A stretch of DNA of 64,000 nucleotides from Caulobacter sp. BK020 (GTDB lineage Bacteria; Pseudomonadota; Alphaproteobacteria; Caulobacterales; Caulobacteraceae). The stretch is taken from positions 335,575-399,574 of the forward strand of contig NZ_SLZL01000002.1 of NCBI RefSeq assembly GCF_004342605.1, given 5' to 3'. Under the pieces are notes generated by a model. The model saw nothing but the letters and a program-made list of their open reading frames with translations, made no database searches and had not been told where the DNA came from. Positions 16,947-26,349 of the stretch are shown in pieces (position 1 is the first letter of the stretch; each line of letters opens with the position of its first letter). Both the position numbers and the translations under genes were made by a program.

Positions 16947-19900
16947 TTAATAGGTGAAGCGCACGCCCAGCTTGAAGGTCCGGCCGATCAGGCCGGGATA
17001 GTGGAAGGTGGTCAGGAAGTTCGGGGCGCTGGCATAGGCGCCCGGCGCGACCGGGGCCTTTTCGTCGAACAGGTTGCCGACGTGGCCATAGACCTGGACC
17101 GAGTCGGTGATCTGGGCCGTTCCGTTCAGGTCGACATTGACGAACTTCTTGATGTAGCAGAACTTTTGGCCAAGAGCCGTATTGCCGGTCGCATACTGGT
17201 TGGCGGTGACGCAGTCGGTGCTGGTCCGCTGGTCAGCGGCCACCGACTTGATCTTGCCGACATAGTAGGTGGTGGCTGACAGGCTGTAGCGGCCCCATTC
17301 GACCGTGTTCTGCCAGTTGCCGCGCCAGTCGGGCGTGCCGTTGCCCGAGGAGAGCTGGTACGGACCCAGCGTGCCGGCGTACTTCTGCACGCCGTTGGAC
17401 GTGTGCAGGTCGTACTTCAGAACGTGGGTGACTTCGACGCGGCTGGTCAGCTTGGCGTCGAACGGCAGGTTGGCCTTGGCCGTGGCCGAGAAGTCGACGC
17501 CCGAAGTTTTCGAGAAGTCGGCGTTCACGAACGGCGCGTTGATGATCAGCACGCGGGGCAGGGCGGTCGGGAACAGCGGGTCGATGGCGTCGACCAGGTT
17601 GCACGAATAGCCCGGACCCACGGCCGCCACGGCGGCGCAGGCGCTGGTGACGTTGGTGCCGGTGTAATAGGCGTTGCGAGCGCTCGCCAACAGCGGGCCG
17701 GCCACGATCAGGTCGGACTTCTTCACGTCGTAATAGTCGACCGTCAGGCTGAGCCACGGGGTCGGCTCGGCGATCACGCCCAGGGTGAAGCTACGCGACT
17801 TTTCCGGCTTCAGGTCCGGATTGCCGACATAGCCGCCGCCCAGCGAATAGGCCTGGGCGTAGGGGTTGGTGTTGCCGGCCGAGGTCAGGCCGCCGTGGGC
17901 GTTCTGGAAGCTCGGCGGCGGGGTGAAGGTCGAGAAGCCGGCATATTGGCTGCGCGCGCCCGATTCCGCGAACGTCGGCGCCCGGAAGCCTTTGGAATAC
18001 GTGCCGCGGAACGCCAGTTGGCGCAGCGGCGTATACTTGGCGCCGATCTTCGGCGAGAAGTGGCTGAAGCCCTCCGAATAGTGGTCGTATCGGCCCGAGG
18101 CGTTGATCTCGAGTTGGTTCAGCACCGGCGCCAGCACTTCGAAATAACCCGCCGTGACGGTGTGCTTGCCGAACGCCGACGAGGTGGTCAGCGAATAGGT
18201 GTCCAGCTTGGCGTTCTGGTTGTTGTTGACCAGTTCTTCCTTGCGGACCTGGCCGCCGACGGCCAGTTGCATCGTCCCGCCTGGCAGCTCCCACAGCTCC
18301 TTCGTGACCGAGGCGTCCAACGAGTACATCGTCGAGTGCGACGGCGTGGTCACGGTCGGCGAGATGAAGTCGCGGACAGCCTGGGTGTTGTTGCCCGGGT
18401 TCACGAAGTCATAGCTGCCGGTGTTGATCGACTTCAGCAGGTTGGCGATGTTCAGGAAGCCGTACTGCTCGATCTTCAGGTTGTCGCGGGCGAAGACGCC
18501 GTCAACTCGCCAGTTCCAGTCGCCGCCGAAGTCGCCCTTCAGGCCGGCGGTGCCGCGATAGACCTCGTTGGTGCGGTCGCTGCCGGCGGGGATGTCGCCG
18601 AACAGGTAGTAGATGCGCGCCGCGTTGTTCGCGGGATCGGCGCCGCCGGCGGCGGTCGCATAGGGGTTGTTCGGGTTCAGGCGACGACCGGCCGCGGCCG
18701 GATCGGCGCAGTTGACGCCGGAGGTGCAGATCCAGACCGGCAGCACGATGCCGGGGTTGGTCGACGCCAGGGACGGCGATCCACCGAACGGCTGGGTGTT
18801 GCGCAGGGCGCGCGGCTGGTTCTTGATGCTGACGAAGTCGTACGAGTAGCTGCCGGCGACATAGCCCTCGACGTTCTCGCCCAGCTTGAAGCTCAGGCGG
18901 CCGTTGAGCGCATAGCGTTCCTGCTTCGGCTGGATCTGGTTGTAGAGGTCGACGAGGTCGTACTTGCAGCCCGTGCCGCGCGCGGCGCCGGTGGTCACGG
19001 TGTAGGTGCCGGCAAGGCAGGTGCCCAGGCCCAGAGCGGTGTATTCGCTATAAGCCGAAGAGCCCGTGCCGATGGTGAAGGGCGTGAGGCCGCCGGTCAG
19101 CGGATTGTTCAGGTCGCTTTGCGTGGTGCGCACGACAACGGCGGTCGGCGTGGCGGTCGTCAGCGTGCTGTCGGCGGTGTTGTTGTCCAGGCCGCCGATC
19201 GGACGCAGGTCCTGGGTGTTGTAGGGGAAGCCCCGGCTGTGGCTGGTGACGCGGCCGTCCTTCTGGTACTCGCCGTTGACGTAGAAGTTCCAGCCCTTCT
19301 CGGCGTAGTCGCCGTAGCCGAGGGTCAGGTCGAAGCGCTGGTGGCGCGCGTCGCGCTCCTGGCTTTGGCCGAATTCGGCGCTGCCGGAAATCCCTTCGAA
19401 CTGCTTCTTCAGGATCAGGTTGACGACACCGCCGATGGCGTCGGCGCCGTAGCTCGACGAGGCGCCGTCCTTCAGCACTTCGATCCGGTCGATCAGGCTG
19501 AACGGGATGCTGTTGAGGTCGACATAGGCGTTATGGCCGTCGTCGTTGATCGGGAAGTTGGCCGAGCGCAGGCCGTCGACCAGCACCAGGGTCGAGGACA
19601 CGCCCAGGCCGCGCAGCGAGACGGCCGAGCCGCCGGCGCTGAAGCCGCTCTGGAAGCCGGTGCCGATCGAGCCGGCGCCGTCGGCCGAGACCGACCGGAT
19701 GGCGTCGGTGGCCGTGGTCATGCCCGCGCGCTGCAGGGTCTGGGAGGTCATCACCGTGACTGGCGAGGGCGTCTCGGTGTCGGTGCGGCGGAAGAGAGAG
19801 CCGGTGACGACGATTTCCTCGACCTCGGTCTGGTCGGCAGGAGCGGCCGGGGCGGCGGTTTGGGCTGCGGCCTGGCTGGCGGCGAACACGGCGACAGCGG

Positions 19901-19955
19901 CGCCGCAGATCATCGTCGTGGCCATCAGCCGCGCGCGCGTGGGTTTAGTTCTCAA
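16947..19955 (-). CDS. TonB-dependent receptor (OAR-like)
   Basis: About 1002 residues. Features: a signal peptide (start MRTKPTRARLMATTMICG, cleavage near AAAQ), a TonB box-like VEEIVVTGSLFRR, a plug domain (SAVSLRGLGVSSTLVLVDGLR, RIEVLKDGASSSYGADAIGG, VVNLILKK), a large beta-barrel, and a C-terminus ending GVRFTY. Start is uncertain: TTG at 19955 gives a positively charged signal-peptide n-region and has GGGGG upstream; ATG at 19925 is the alternative. It is monocistronic by appearance, with a terminator downstream. Substrate unknown; the plug style matches receptors for peptides, plant compounds or siderophores in Caulobacterales. Confidence 0.9.
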   Translation of the reverse strand: MRTKPTRARLMATTMICGAAVAVFAASQAAAQTAAPAAPADQTEVEEIVVTGSLFRRTDTETPSPVTVMTSQTLQRAGMTTATDAIRSVSADGAGSIGTGFQSGFSAGGSAVSLRGLGVSSTLVLVDGLRSANFPINDDGHNAYVDLNSIPFSLIDRIEVLKDGASSSYGADAIGGVVNLILKKQFEGISGSAEFGQSQERDARHQRFDLTLGYGDYAEKGWNFYVNGEYQKDGRVTSHSRGFPYNTQDLRPIGGLDNNTADSTLTTATPTAVVVRTTQSDLNNPLTGGLTPFTIGTGSSAYSEYTALGLGTCLAGTYTVTTGAARGTGCKYDLVDLYNQIQPKQERYALNGRLSFKLGENVEGYVAGSYSYDFVSIKNQPRALRNTQPFGGSPSLASTNPGIVLPVWICTSGVNCADPAAAGRRLNPNNPYATAAGGADPANNAARIYYLFGDIPAGSDRTNEVYRGTAGLKGDFGGDWNWRVDGVFARDNLKIEQYGFLNIANLLKSINTGSYDFVNPGNNTQAVRDFISPTVTTPSHSTMYSLDASVTKELWELPGGTMQLAVGGQVRKEELVNNNQNAKLDTYSLTTSSAFGKHTVTAGYFEVLAPVLNQLEINASGRYDHYSEGFSHFSPKIGAKYTPLRQLAFRGTYSKGFRAPTFAESGARSQYAGFSTFTPPPSFQNAHGGLTSAGNTNPYAQAYSLGGGYVGNPDLKPEKSRSFTLGVIAEPTPWLSLTVDYYDVKKSDLIVAGPLLASARNAYYTGTNVTSACAAVAAVGPGYSCNLVDAIDPLFPTALPRVLIINAPFVNADFSKTSGVDFSATAKANLPFDAKLTSRVEVTHVLKYDLHTSNGVQKYAGTLGPYQLSSGNGTPDWRGNWQNTVEWGRYSLSATTYYVGKIKSVAADQRTSTDCVTANQYATGNTALGQKFCYIKKFVNVDLNGTAQITDSVQVYGHVGNLFDEKAPVAPGAYASAPNFLTTFHYPGLIGRTFKLGVRFTY

Positions 19956-20242
19956 GTCGGTAACCCCCAAAATATGCAGACGCAGTTCGTCGCGCCGCGG
20001 TGACCTACGGCTTAGCTTCCCTAAGCGTGGTTGCAGCAGGGCTATCGACGATTGGGACGATCGGTCAAGAGTTGTCGCATTAATGAAATGTAACGTGGTT
20101 TTTTTGACACAAAGCGGCACGACTTGACCCCTTTTTTTTCGGGGCTGAAATCCTCGTTTTGATGCGTGATTTGCGCGGATCGCCGATTTTTCCACGGTAG
20201 TCAGCCCGCGCAATCCAGAGATGCGCCCCCGAGGGCGTTTTT

Positions 20243-21730
20243 TCAGAGCGCCGTGATCTTCAGCTTCAGACCCAGCAGGGTCGCCAGGGCGCCCGCTCGC
20301 TTGGCGGTCTGCTCGCCCAGCAGCAGGTCGGCGTAGCCTGGCTCGGCGGCCAGCAGCAGGTCGCCCTTGTCGATGGCTAGGCGCGACCGGGCCAGGAGAG
20401 GCGCGCTGCGGCCCGACAGGTCGCAGCCCAGGCGGATGGCGGCCCCGATGGCGCGGGCCCGCTTCAGGCGGCCGGGCGACAGCAGGCGCTCCAGCACGTC
20501 CAGTTCCGGCGGGGTGAAGGCCGTGGCGTGGCGGGCGAAGGCCGCGGCGGCCAGGAAGGCCCGCTCGGCGTGGGTCTGGCCGGCGATCGGCGCGCGCAGC
20601 ACCTGCTCGAACACCAGGTCGGCGCGATGGTCCGGGTGCAGGCGCGCCCCCAGGTCGGCCAGGCGGCAGGCGGCCGAGGCCAGGACGGGATCGCGCTGAT
20701 CGAAGCAGGGCGGCAGCTGGGCCAGGGCGGGGGCCAGCCAGGCGTCCAGCGCCGCGCCCAGCTCGTCGGCCACGCCCTGCCGGGCCCCCAGCGAGGCGCA
20801 GCCCTCGACCAGCGGATCCAGCCGGCGCACGCCGGGCGGCATGGCCTCGAACAGCAGCCCCTCGCGCACGCCGAAGGCCGAAATCTCGATGCGCTTGAGG
20901 TCCAGGCTTTCGATCAGCTGCTCCAGCACCACGGCGGCGTAGGGCAGGGTCTCCGAGCGCTTCTTGCTCATGCCCTCGATGCGGTCGAGCGAACTCTTCG
21001 ACTGGTGGGCGACCAGGCGCGCGGCGTCCAGGGCCTCGGCGCGGCTGATGCTGTACTGGTGGACCACGTGCAGCGGGTAGCCGGCCAGGCGCATGTGCAG
21101 CAGGGCCAGGTTGCGCCAGGCGCCGCCCACCGCGTGGAAGACGTCGGTCCGGAAGGCCTGGGCCGCCGGGGCCAGGCGCTGGGCGCACAGCCGCCGCACC
21201 TTCTCCAGGTCGAAGCCCTCCGACAGGCCCAGGCTGAACGGGCCCAGCGGCAGGGTGACGCCCAGGCCCGCGCCGGTGGTCTCCAGGCGCACCAGCTCCA
21301 GGCTGGCCCCGCCCAGGTCGCCGACCACGCCGGTGGCGTCGGGCGCGCCGGCCAGCACGCCCAGGGCGGCGTAGCGGGCCTCTTCCTCGCCCGACAGCAC
21401 GCGGGTGGAAAAGCCGGTCTCGGCCTTGATCTGCTCGACGAAGGCGGCGCCGTCCTTGGCCTCGCGCACGGCGGCGGTGGCGGCGATGAAGGTCTCGGCC
21501 GGCTTGACCGCCTCGAGCACGGCGCGGAAGCGCTTCAGAGCGGCCAGGGTCTGGGCCACGCCCTCGGGATTCAGCCGGCCGCCGTGGCCCAGGTCACGGC
21601 CCAGCCCCGCCAGGACCTTCTCGTTGAAGACCGTCCAGATGGCGCGGCCTTCCAGCCGGTACACCACCAGGCGGACCGAGTTCGAGCCGATATCGATAAC
21701 GGCCGCGTCGCGCGGCGCCGCAAAAGGCAT
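20243..21730 (-). CDS. ppx: Exopolyphosphatase / guanosine pentaphosphatase (Ppx/GppA family)
   Basis: A 495-residue enzyme that removes terminal phosphates from polyphosphate and, in some relatives, from pppGpp. The ASKHA ATPase fold is visible: AAVIDIGSNSVRLVVYR at the N-terminus, TAAVREAKDG, the catalytic-Glu region LSGEEEARYAALGV, and GVVGDLGGASLELV. The C-terminal part includes an HD-like helical region (HAVGGAWRNLALLHM onwards). It follows the ppk-lipoprotein pair on the same strand, 68 bp downstream, so polyphosphate synthesis and breakdown are encoded together. Confidence 0.93.
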   Translation of the reverse strand: MPFAAPRDAAVIDIGSNSVRLVVYRLEGRAIWTVFNEKVLAGLGRDLGHGGRLNPEGVAQTLAALKRFRAVLEAVKPAETFIAATAAVREAKDGAAFVEQIKAETGFSTRVLSGEEEARYAALGVLAGAPDATGVVGDLGGASLELVRLETTGAGLGVTLPLGPFSLGLSEGFDLEKVRRLCAQRLAPAAQAFRTDVFHAVGGAWRNLALLHMRLAGYPLHVVHQYSISRAEALDAARLVAHQSKSSLDRIEGMSKKRSETLPYAAVVLEQLIESLDLKRIEISAFGVREGLLFEAMPPGVRRLDPLVEGCASLGARQGVADELGAALDAWLAPALAQLPPCFDQRDPVLASAACRLADLGARLHPDHRADLVFEQVLRAPIAGQTHAERAFLAAAAFARHATAFTPPELDVLERLLSPGRLKRARAIGAAIRLGCDLSGRSAPLLARSRLAIDKGDLLLAAEPGYADLLLGEQTAKRAGALATLLGLKLKITAL

Positions 21731-21798
21731 GGGCTTGGTTTAGCGCATTGGGCGGGGAGGGGAAGGCGGCGCGCGCAAAAAGGTTGTCGCTCCACAGC

Positions 21799-22242
21799 TC
21801 AGCGTTTCAGGCCGATCAGCGGCGCGGGCTCGTCCAGCGTCCGCCGGCACGCGCGCAGACGCCAGCCCGCCGAGGCGTTCTCGTAATAGCAGGATCCGAA
21901 GCTGACCGGCCGGCCGTGCTCGCGGCGGCCGCCCTTGGTCATGGCGTAGGCCCCGTCGGGGCTGATCAGCAGGCTTTCCACCGCCTTGACCCGAACCCGG
22001 CAGCGCCCCCACGAGCGGCCATGGCCCATCACCTGCCAGGCGGGCCCGTAGATCGTCCCGGACTTGAACAGCTGGCGCTCCCGCGCCCTGGCCCAGGCCA
22101 GGTCGGCGGCGTCGCCCAGCTGCGTGTCGCCCGGGACGGCGGGCAGGGCGAAGATCGCGCAGATCCGCGCCTGCTCGGCCGGACGCGGTCCGCAGGACGC
22201 CAGGCCCAGCGCCGCCAGGACGACGAGCCCCCGCGCCTTCAC
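21799..22242 (-). CDS. Small lipoprotein translationally coupled to ppk
   Basis: A 147-residue protein beginning [21 protein letters not shown]: a lipoprotein signal with lipobox LASC (Cys17). The mature part contains several Cys ([37 protein letters not shown]), suggesting disulfides in the periplasm. The GTG start overlaps the ppk stop (GTGA at 22239-22242), so translation is coupled to polyphosphate kinase. I do not recognise the family. Its position between ppk and ppx hints at an envelope role connected with phosphate or stress physiology, but this is inference only. Confidence 0.8.
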   Translation of the reverse strand: MKARGLVVLAALGLASCGPRPAEQARICAIFALPAVPGDTQLGDAADLAWARARERQLFKSGTIYGPAWQVMGHGRSWGRCRVRVKAVESLLISPDGAYAMTKGGRREHGRPVSFGSCYYENASAGWRLRACRRTLDEPAPLIGLKR

Positions 22243-24470
22243 CGGCGCTTGCGCGGGCCCACGTGGTCGAACGCCTGCGGCAGGTCCTTCACCTTGTGGC
22301 CCCGGCCCGACAGGCTGGGATTGGTCATGAAGTATTCGTGGGCCGAGAAGGCGCCCTTGCGGTCCCAGGCCGGGTCGCGGGCGTAGTGGCCCTCGGGGTC
22401 GAGGTTCCAGCTCTGGGCTTCGTCGTTGAGGTTGGCGACCATGATCTGGTTCAGCACCTGCTGGTGCACGGTGGGGTTCTCGACCGGGACCAGGCTCTCG
22501 ACCCGGCGGTCCAGGTTGCGCGGCATCCAGTCGGCCGAGCTGATGAACACCCGGGTCTGGGGGCTGGGCATCGGCCCGCCGTTGGCGAAGGCCACCACCC
22601 GGGCGTGCTCCAGGAACCGGCCGACGATCGACTTGACGCGGATGTTCTCCGACAGTCCTGCAATCCCAGGTCTTAAACAACAAATCCCGCGCACCACCAG
22701 GTCGATCTGCACCCCGTCCTGGCTGGCCGAGTAGAGGGCGTCGATGACCTGCGGGTCGACCACGGCGTTCATCTTGGCCCAGATCGCCGCCGGCTTGCCC
22801 TCGCGGGCGTTGCGCGCCTCGGCCGCGATCATGGTCAGCAGGTCCGGCTTCAGCGTCTCGGGGCTGAACGACAGCTTCTCCAGCCCGTGCGGCTGGGCGT
22901 AGCCGGTGATGAAGTTGAACAGCTTGCCGCCGTCCCGGCCCAGGGCCGGATCGCAGGTGAACAGCGACAGGTCGGTATAGACCCGCGCCGTCTGCGGGTG
23001 ATAGTTCCCGGTGCCGAAGTGGCAATAGGTGCGCAGGGCCTCGCCCTCGCGCCGCACCACCACCGACAGCTTGGCGTGGGTCTTCCAGTCGACGAAGCCG
23101 AACACCACGTGCACGCCGGCCCGCTCCAGGTCGCGCGCCCACTTCAGGTTATTTTCCTCGTCGAAGCGCGCCTTGATCTCCACCAGCGCGGTGACGTTCT
23201 TGCCGTTGTCGGCCGCCTCGATCAGGGCCGCGACGATCGGGCTGTCCTTGGACGTGCGGTACAGGGTCTGCTTGATCGCCAGCACATTGGGATCGCGCGC
23301 CGCCTGGCGGATGAACTGCACCACCACGTCGAAGCTCTCGAACGGGTGGTGGACCAGGATGTCCTTCTCGCGGATAGCCGCGAAGCAGTCGCCGCCGTGG
23401 TCGCGGATGCGCTCGGGGAAGCGGGCGTTGAACGGCTTGAACTTCAGGTCCGGACGGTCGGGCGGGATCAGCTCGGCCATCTGGGCCAGGCCCAGCTTGC
23501 CGTCGACCAGGATCACGTCGTCGGGCTGGGCGCGCAGGCCCTCGACGATGAACTCGCGCAGGTCGTCGGGCATGGTGGTCTGGATCTTGACCCGCACCAC
23601 GCGGCCCAGCCGGCGCTTCTTCAGCCGCGCCTCGAACTCGCGCACCAGGTCCTCGGCCTCTTCCTCGATCTCCAGGTCGCTGTCGCGGATCAGGCGGAAC
23701 AGGCCCCGGCCCTCGACCTCGTAGCCGGGGAACAGGTGGCCCAGGAAGAGGATGATGAAGCTTTCCAGCGCCACGATCCGCCGCTCGCGCTTGCGCGTGC
23801 TCTTGGCCGGCGCCTGGCTAAGCTCCCAGAACCGCTGCACCTGGCTGGGCACCGGCACCAGGGCGTACAGGTGCTTGTCGTCGGCGATGCGGCGCAGCTT
23901 CAGGGCCAGGCAGAAGCCCAGGTTCGGAATGAACGGGAACGGGTGGGCCGGGTCGATGGCCAGCGGCGTCAGCACCGGGAACATCCGGGTCAGGAAGATC
24001 TCCTCGGCCCGCTCGCGGTCGGCCCCGACGATGTCCTTGGCGTCCAGCAGCTTGAGGCCCTCGCCCCACAGCTCGGCCCGCACCTCGCGCCAGATCTTCT
24101 GCTGCTCGGCCATCAGCTCGGCGGCCGAGGCGTTGATCCGCGCCAGCTGCTCGCCCGGCGTCAGCCCGTCCTGGCTGACCACCCGCACGCCCTCTCGCAC
24201 CTGGCCCTTCAGGCCGGCCACCCGCACCATGTAGAATTCGTCCAGGTTGTTGGCGCTGATCGACAGGAACCGCAGCCGCTCCAGCAGCGGGTGGCGCGGA
24301 TTGGCGCTCTCCTCCAGGACCCGCTGGTTGAAGGCCAGCCACGAGGTCTCGCGGTTGAAGAACCGCTCGGGCGCGGCTAGCAGGTCCTCGTCCAGCCGCA
24401 GGCCCGCCAGGTCCGGCGCGGCCGGCGAGGGCGCGGCGGGCAGGTCGAGGGCGGCGGCGTCGTCAGGCAT
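22239..24470 (-). CDS. ppk: Polyphosphate kinase 1
   Basis: PPK1 reversibly polymerises the gamma phosphate of ATP into polyphosphate at the inner membrane. The 743-residue product has the N-terminal helical domain ([37 protein letters not shown]), the PHP-like middle ([31 protein letters not shown]) and C-terminal catalytic domains. The phosphorylated His lies in [13 protein letters not shown], with [11 protein letters not shown] and a second conserved region ([17 protein letters not shown]). GGAGA precedes the ATG. Downstream genes are the lipoprotein (overlapping) and ppx. Confidence 0.97.
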   Translation of the reverse strand: MPDDAAALDLPAAPSPAAPDLAGLRLDEDLLAAPERFFNRETSWLAFNQRVLEESANPRHPLLERLRFLSISANNLDEFYMVRVAGLKGQVREGVRVVSQDGLTPGEQLARINASAAELMAEQQKIWREVRAELWGEGLKLLDAKDIVGADRERAEEIFLTRMFPVLTPLAIDPAHPFPFIPNLGFCLALKLRRIADDKHLYALVPVPSQVQRFWELSQAPAKSTRKRERRIVALESFIILFLGHLFPGYEVEGRGLFRLIRDSDLEIEEEAEDLVREFEARLKKRRLGRVVRVKIQTTMPDDLREFIVEGLRAQPDDVILVDGKLGLAQMAELIPPDRPDLKFKPFNARFPERIRDHGGDCFAAIREKDILVHHPFESFDVVVQFIRQAARDPNVLAIKQTLYRTSKDSPIVAALIEAADNGKNVTALVEIKARFDEENNLKWARDLERAGVHVVFGFVDWKTHAKLSVVVRREGEALRTYCHFGTGNYHPQTARVYTDLSLFTCDPALGRDGGKLFNFITGYAQPHGLEKLSFSPETLKPDLLTMIAAEARNAREGKPAAIWAKMNAVVDPQVIDALYSASQDGVQIDLVVRGICCLRPGIAGLSENIRVKSIVGRFLEHARVVAFANGGPMPSPQTRVFISSADWMPRNLDRRVESLVPVENPTVHQQVLNQIMVANLNDEAQSWNLDPEGHYARDPAWDRKGAFSAHEYFMTNPSLSGRGHKVKDLPQAFDHVGPRKRR

Positions 24471-24549
24471 GGGGGTCTCCGGTCTACGGTGTGCAGAGTG
24501 ACGGAGGGTGGTGACAGGAGCAAGACATTGGGCGCCTGGAGCTCAAGCC

Positions 24550-24665
24550 CTTGCCCCACCTGACCGCTGCGCAGCCTGTCCGCCCCCACAGGGGGCGGAG
24601 CCTCATGCCGGAAGCGCTCTTCCCCCTCTGGGGGAAGACGACCGCGAAGCGGTCCGTAGGGGGCA
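24550..24665. repeat. Diverged copy of a ~125-bp terminal-inverted-repeat intergenic element
   Basis: The sequence CTTGCCCCACCTGACC...GGTCCGTAGGGGGCAT between hdaA and ppk matches, with indels, the better-preserved copies at 28916-29042 and 56479-56603. It contains the same GGGGGCGGAGCC and GGGGGAAGACGACCGC blocks. The ends are imperfect inverted repeats. MITE-like, no coding capacity. Confidence 0.75.
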
Positions 24666-24678
24666 TGCGGTCGCCGCC

Positions 24679-25377
24679 TCAGTCCTCGTCCTCTTCCGAA
24701 TCCCCGAAATCCAGCACCGCCAGCGCCAGCGCCTTGTTGACCTCGCGCCCCTGCTGGCTGGCCGCCTCGTCCAGGGCGCTCACCGCCGCCAGGGCGGCCG
24801 GGGCCGAGCGGGGCAATCTCGCCATCAGGTAGGGATAGAGGTCGGCCGCCGGCCGGATGCCCGCCGCCTCGAAGCCGCGCCGCAGCACCGCCTCCAGCAC
24901 CACGTCGTCGGGTTCCTCGATGCGGGCCACGGCCAGGGCGTTGAGCCGCGAGCGCAGGTCGGGCACCGCCGCGTCCCAGGCCACGGGGGCCAGGCGACCG
25001 GTCAGCAGCAGCGACCCGCCGTCGACCCCGGCCATGTTGATCAGGTGGAACAGCGTCTCGTCATCGACCAGACCGTCCTCGCAGCGCCGGTCGGCGTCCT
25101 CGACCAGCAGCGGCCGGCCGCGCAGGGACGCCAGGTCCAGCGGTTTCGCGTTGGTGGAGGCCGCCTCGATCACCACGGCCCCGGTCCGCGCCGCCCAGTC
25201 GCGCGCCAGATGCGTCTTGCCCGTCCCCGCCGGCCCGACCAGGGCCAGCCGCCCCTCGGGCCAGGCCGGCCAGGCGTCCAGCGACTCCAGCGCCTGGACG
25301 TTGGTCGGCGACGACGCGAACGACTCCCGGTCCCAGCGGGGCGGAGCGGTCAGCGGCAGTCGGAACTGACGAGGCAA
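24679..25377 (-). CDS. hdaA: DnaA-related replication regulator HdaA
   Basis: A 232-residue AAA+ protein related to DnaA domain III. In Caulobacter, HdaA with the sliding clamp promotes DnaA-ATP hydrolysis and so limits re-initiation. Visible features: a short N-terminal clamp-binding-type segment (RQFRLPLTAP), Walker A (GPAGTGKTHLAR), an acidic Walker B-like segment (LLVEDADRR), a sensor region (LLLTGRLAPVAW) and the arginine-rich helix (DLRSRLNAL). The first possible start is a TTG at 25377, because an in-frame stop lies just upstream and no ATG or GTG lies near. An acidic tail (GDSEEDED) ends the protein. Confidence 0.9.
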   Translation of the reverse strand: MPRQFRLPLTAPPRWDRESFASSPTNVQALESLDAWPAWPEGRLALVGPAGTGKTHLARDWAARTGAVVIEAASTNAKPLDLASLRGRPLLVEDADRRCEDGLVDDETLFHLINMAGVDGGSLLLTGRLAPVAWDAAVPDLRSRLNALAVARIEEPDDVVLEAVLRRGFEAAGIRPAADLYPYLMARLPRSAPAALAAVSALDEAASQQGREVNKALALAVLDFGDSEEDED

Positions 25378-25562
25378 GGCGGCGTCCGGACAGGGTTACT
25401 CAGTTACCGGAGATATAGGCTGCGTCGCGGAGGAGGGCGAGATGGGGTGGTGGGGTTGGCTGGGGATGAGGGGCGGGGAGGTGTGGATGGGAAACTTTGA
25501 ACACAACCTTGACGGCCAAGCTTGCATATGCGTCCGTCGACGCTGCACTACGGATAACGATC

Positions 25563-26348
25563 ATGGCTGACAAGTTAGATATAATTAAGCCAACATCCTT
25601 CGCCGAACTCCTCGATGCAATCGAAACTTTTCAAGCTGGATCAAGTGTATCTTGGTACCGGGGATGCAGAAAATCTTCTCACGGGCTTAAGCCGTCAATT
25701 TACAGGCATCCAAACATCACAAAAATCGCTGACGTGATCTCCCTTGAAGGGGAGGTGACTACGAGATTTGTCCAGAGATCCTTACCGTTCTTGTCTCGAT
25801 CCCTAACGAGCGATTGGGACAAGCTATTTCTGATGCAACATTACGGCGTCCCAACCAGATTGTTGGATTGGAGCGAAAACCCTTTTGTGGCCATTTATTT
25901 TGCGTTGAACGCCGCATTGGAGCCTAAGGCAACGTCGGCTGCGCTGTGGATGTGCGATCCAGTTGCCTGGAATCGCGCCGCCTTGGCTCACATTTCATTT
26001 CGCGGGGGCGTGCTCGACGAAACGAGCCCATCGCTTCGGGCCTACGCCCCCGGTACAAAAGTCGACGAAATCCCCATGCTCCCCATTATGATTTACGGGT
26101 CATATAATAGCGCGAGGATCGTCGCGCAGAGGGGCGGGTTTGCGCTTTTTGGGCAAGGAACCACGCCCATGGAAGAGGTCTTTAGGGCGGATCAATTTCC
26201 TGTCGAAACGCTGAGAAAGATCGAAATTGGTCATGAATATGTAGACGATATTCGAAATTCCCTATTCAGGAAGGGGTTTACGGAATCTGTAGTTTTCCCA
26301 GACTTGGATGGATTGTCCAAGGAAATTAGACGCGTTTTTGGATTCTAA
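25563..26348 (+). CDS. FRG domain-containing protein (island gene 1)
   Basis: About 261 residues from MADKLDIIKPTSF at 25563; a TTG at 25497 would add 22 residues. The FRG domain is recognised by SWYRGCRKSSHGLKPSIYR near the N-terminus and LMQHYGVPTRLLDWSENPF with VAIYFAL after it. FRG domains are of unknown biochemical function but recur in mobile and defence-associated loci. Base composition falls to about half GC, far below the surrounding genes, with codon use to match, indicating transfer. The stop is one base before the ATG of the DUF262 gene, so the two act together. No signal peptide or membrane segment. Confidence 0.85.
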   Translation: MADKLDIIKPTSFAELLDAIETFQAGSSVSWYRGCRKSSHGLKPSIYRHPNITKIADVISLEGEVTTRFVQRSLPFLSRSLTSDWDKLFLMQHYGVPTRLLDWSENPFVAIYFALNAALEPKATSAALWMCDPVAWNRAALAHISFRGGVLDETSPSLRAYAPGTKVDEIPMLPIMIYGSYNSARIVAQRGGFALFGQGTTPMEEVFRADQFPVETLRKIEIGHEYVDDIRNSLFRKGFTESVVFPDLDGLSKEIRRVFGF

Positions 26349-26349
26349 G

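Noticed and set aside
16947..21188. Extension of the second TonB receptor frame to 1413 codons
   Set aside because: The extra part lies inside ppx in another frame and across a promoter gap; the signal peptide begins at 19955 or 19925.
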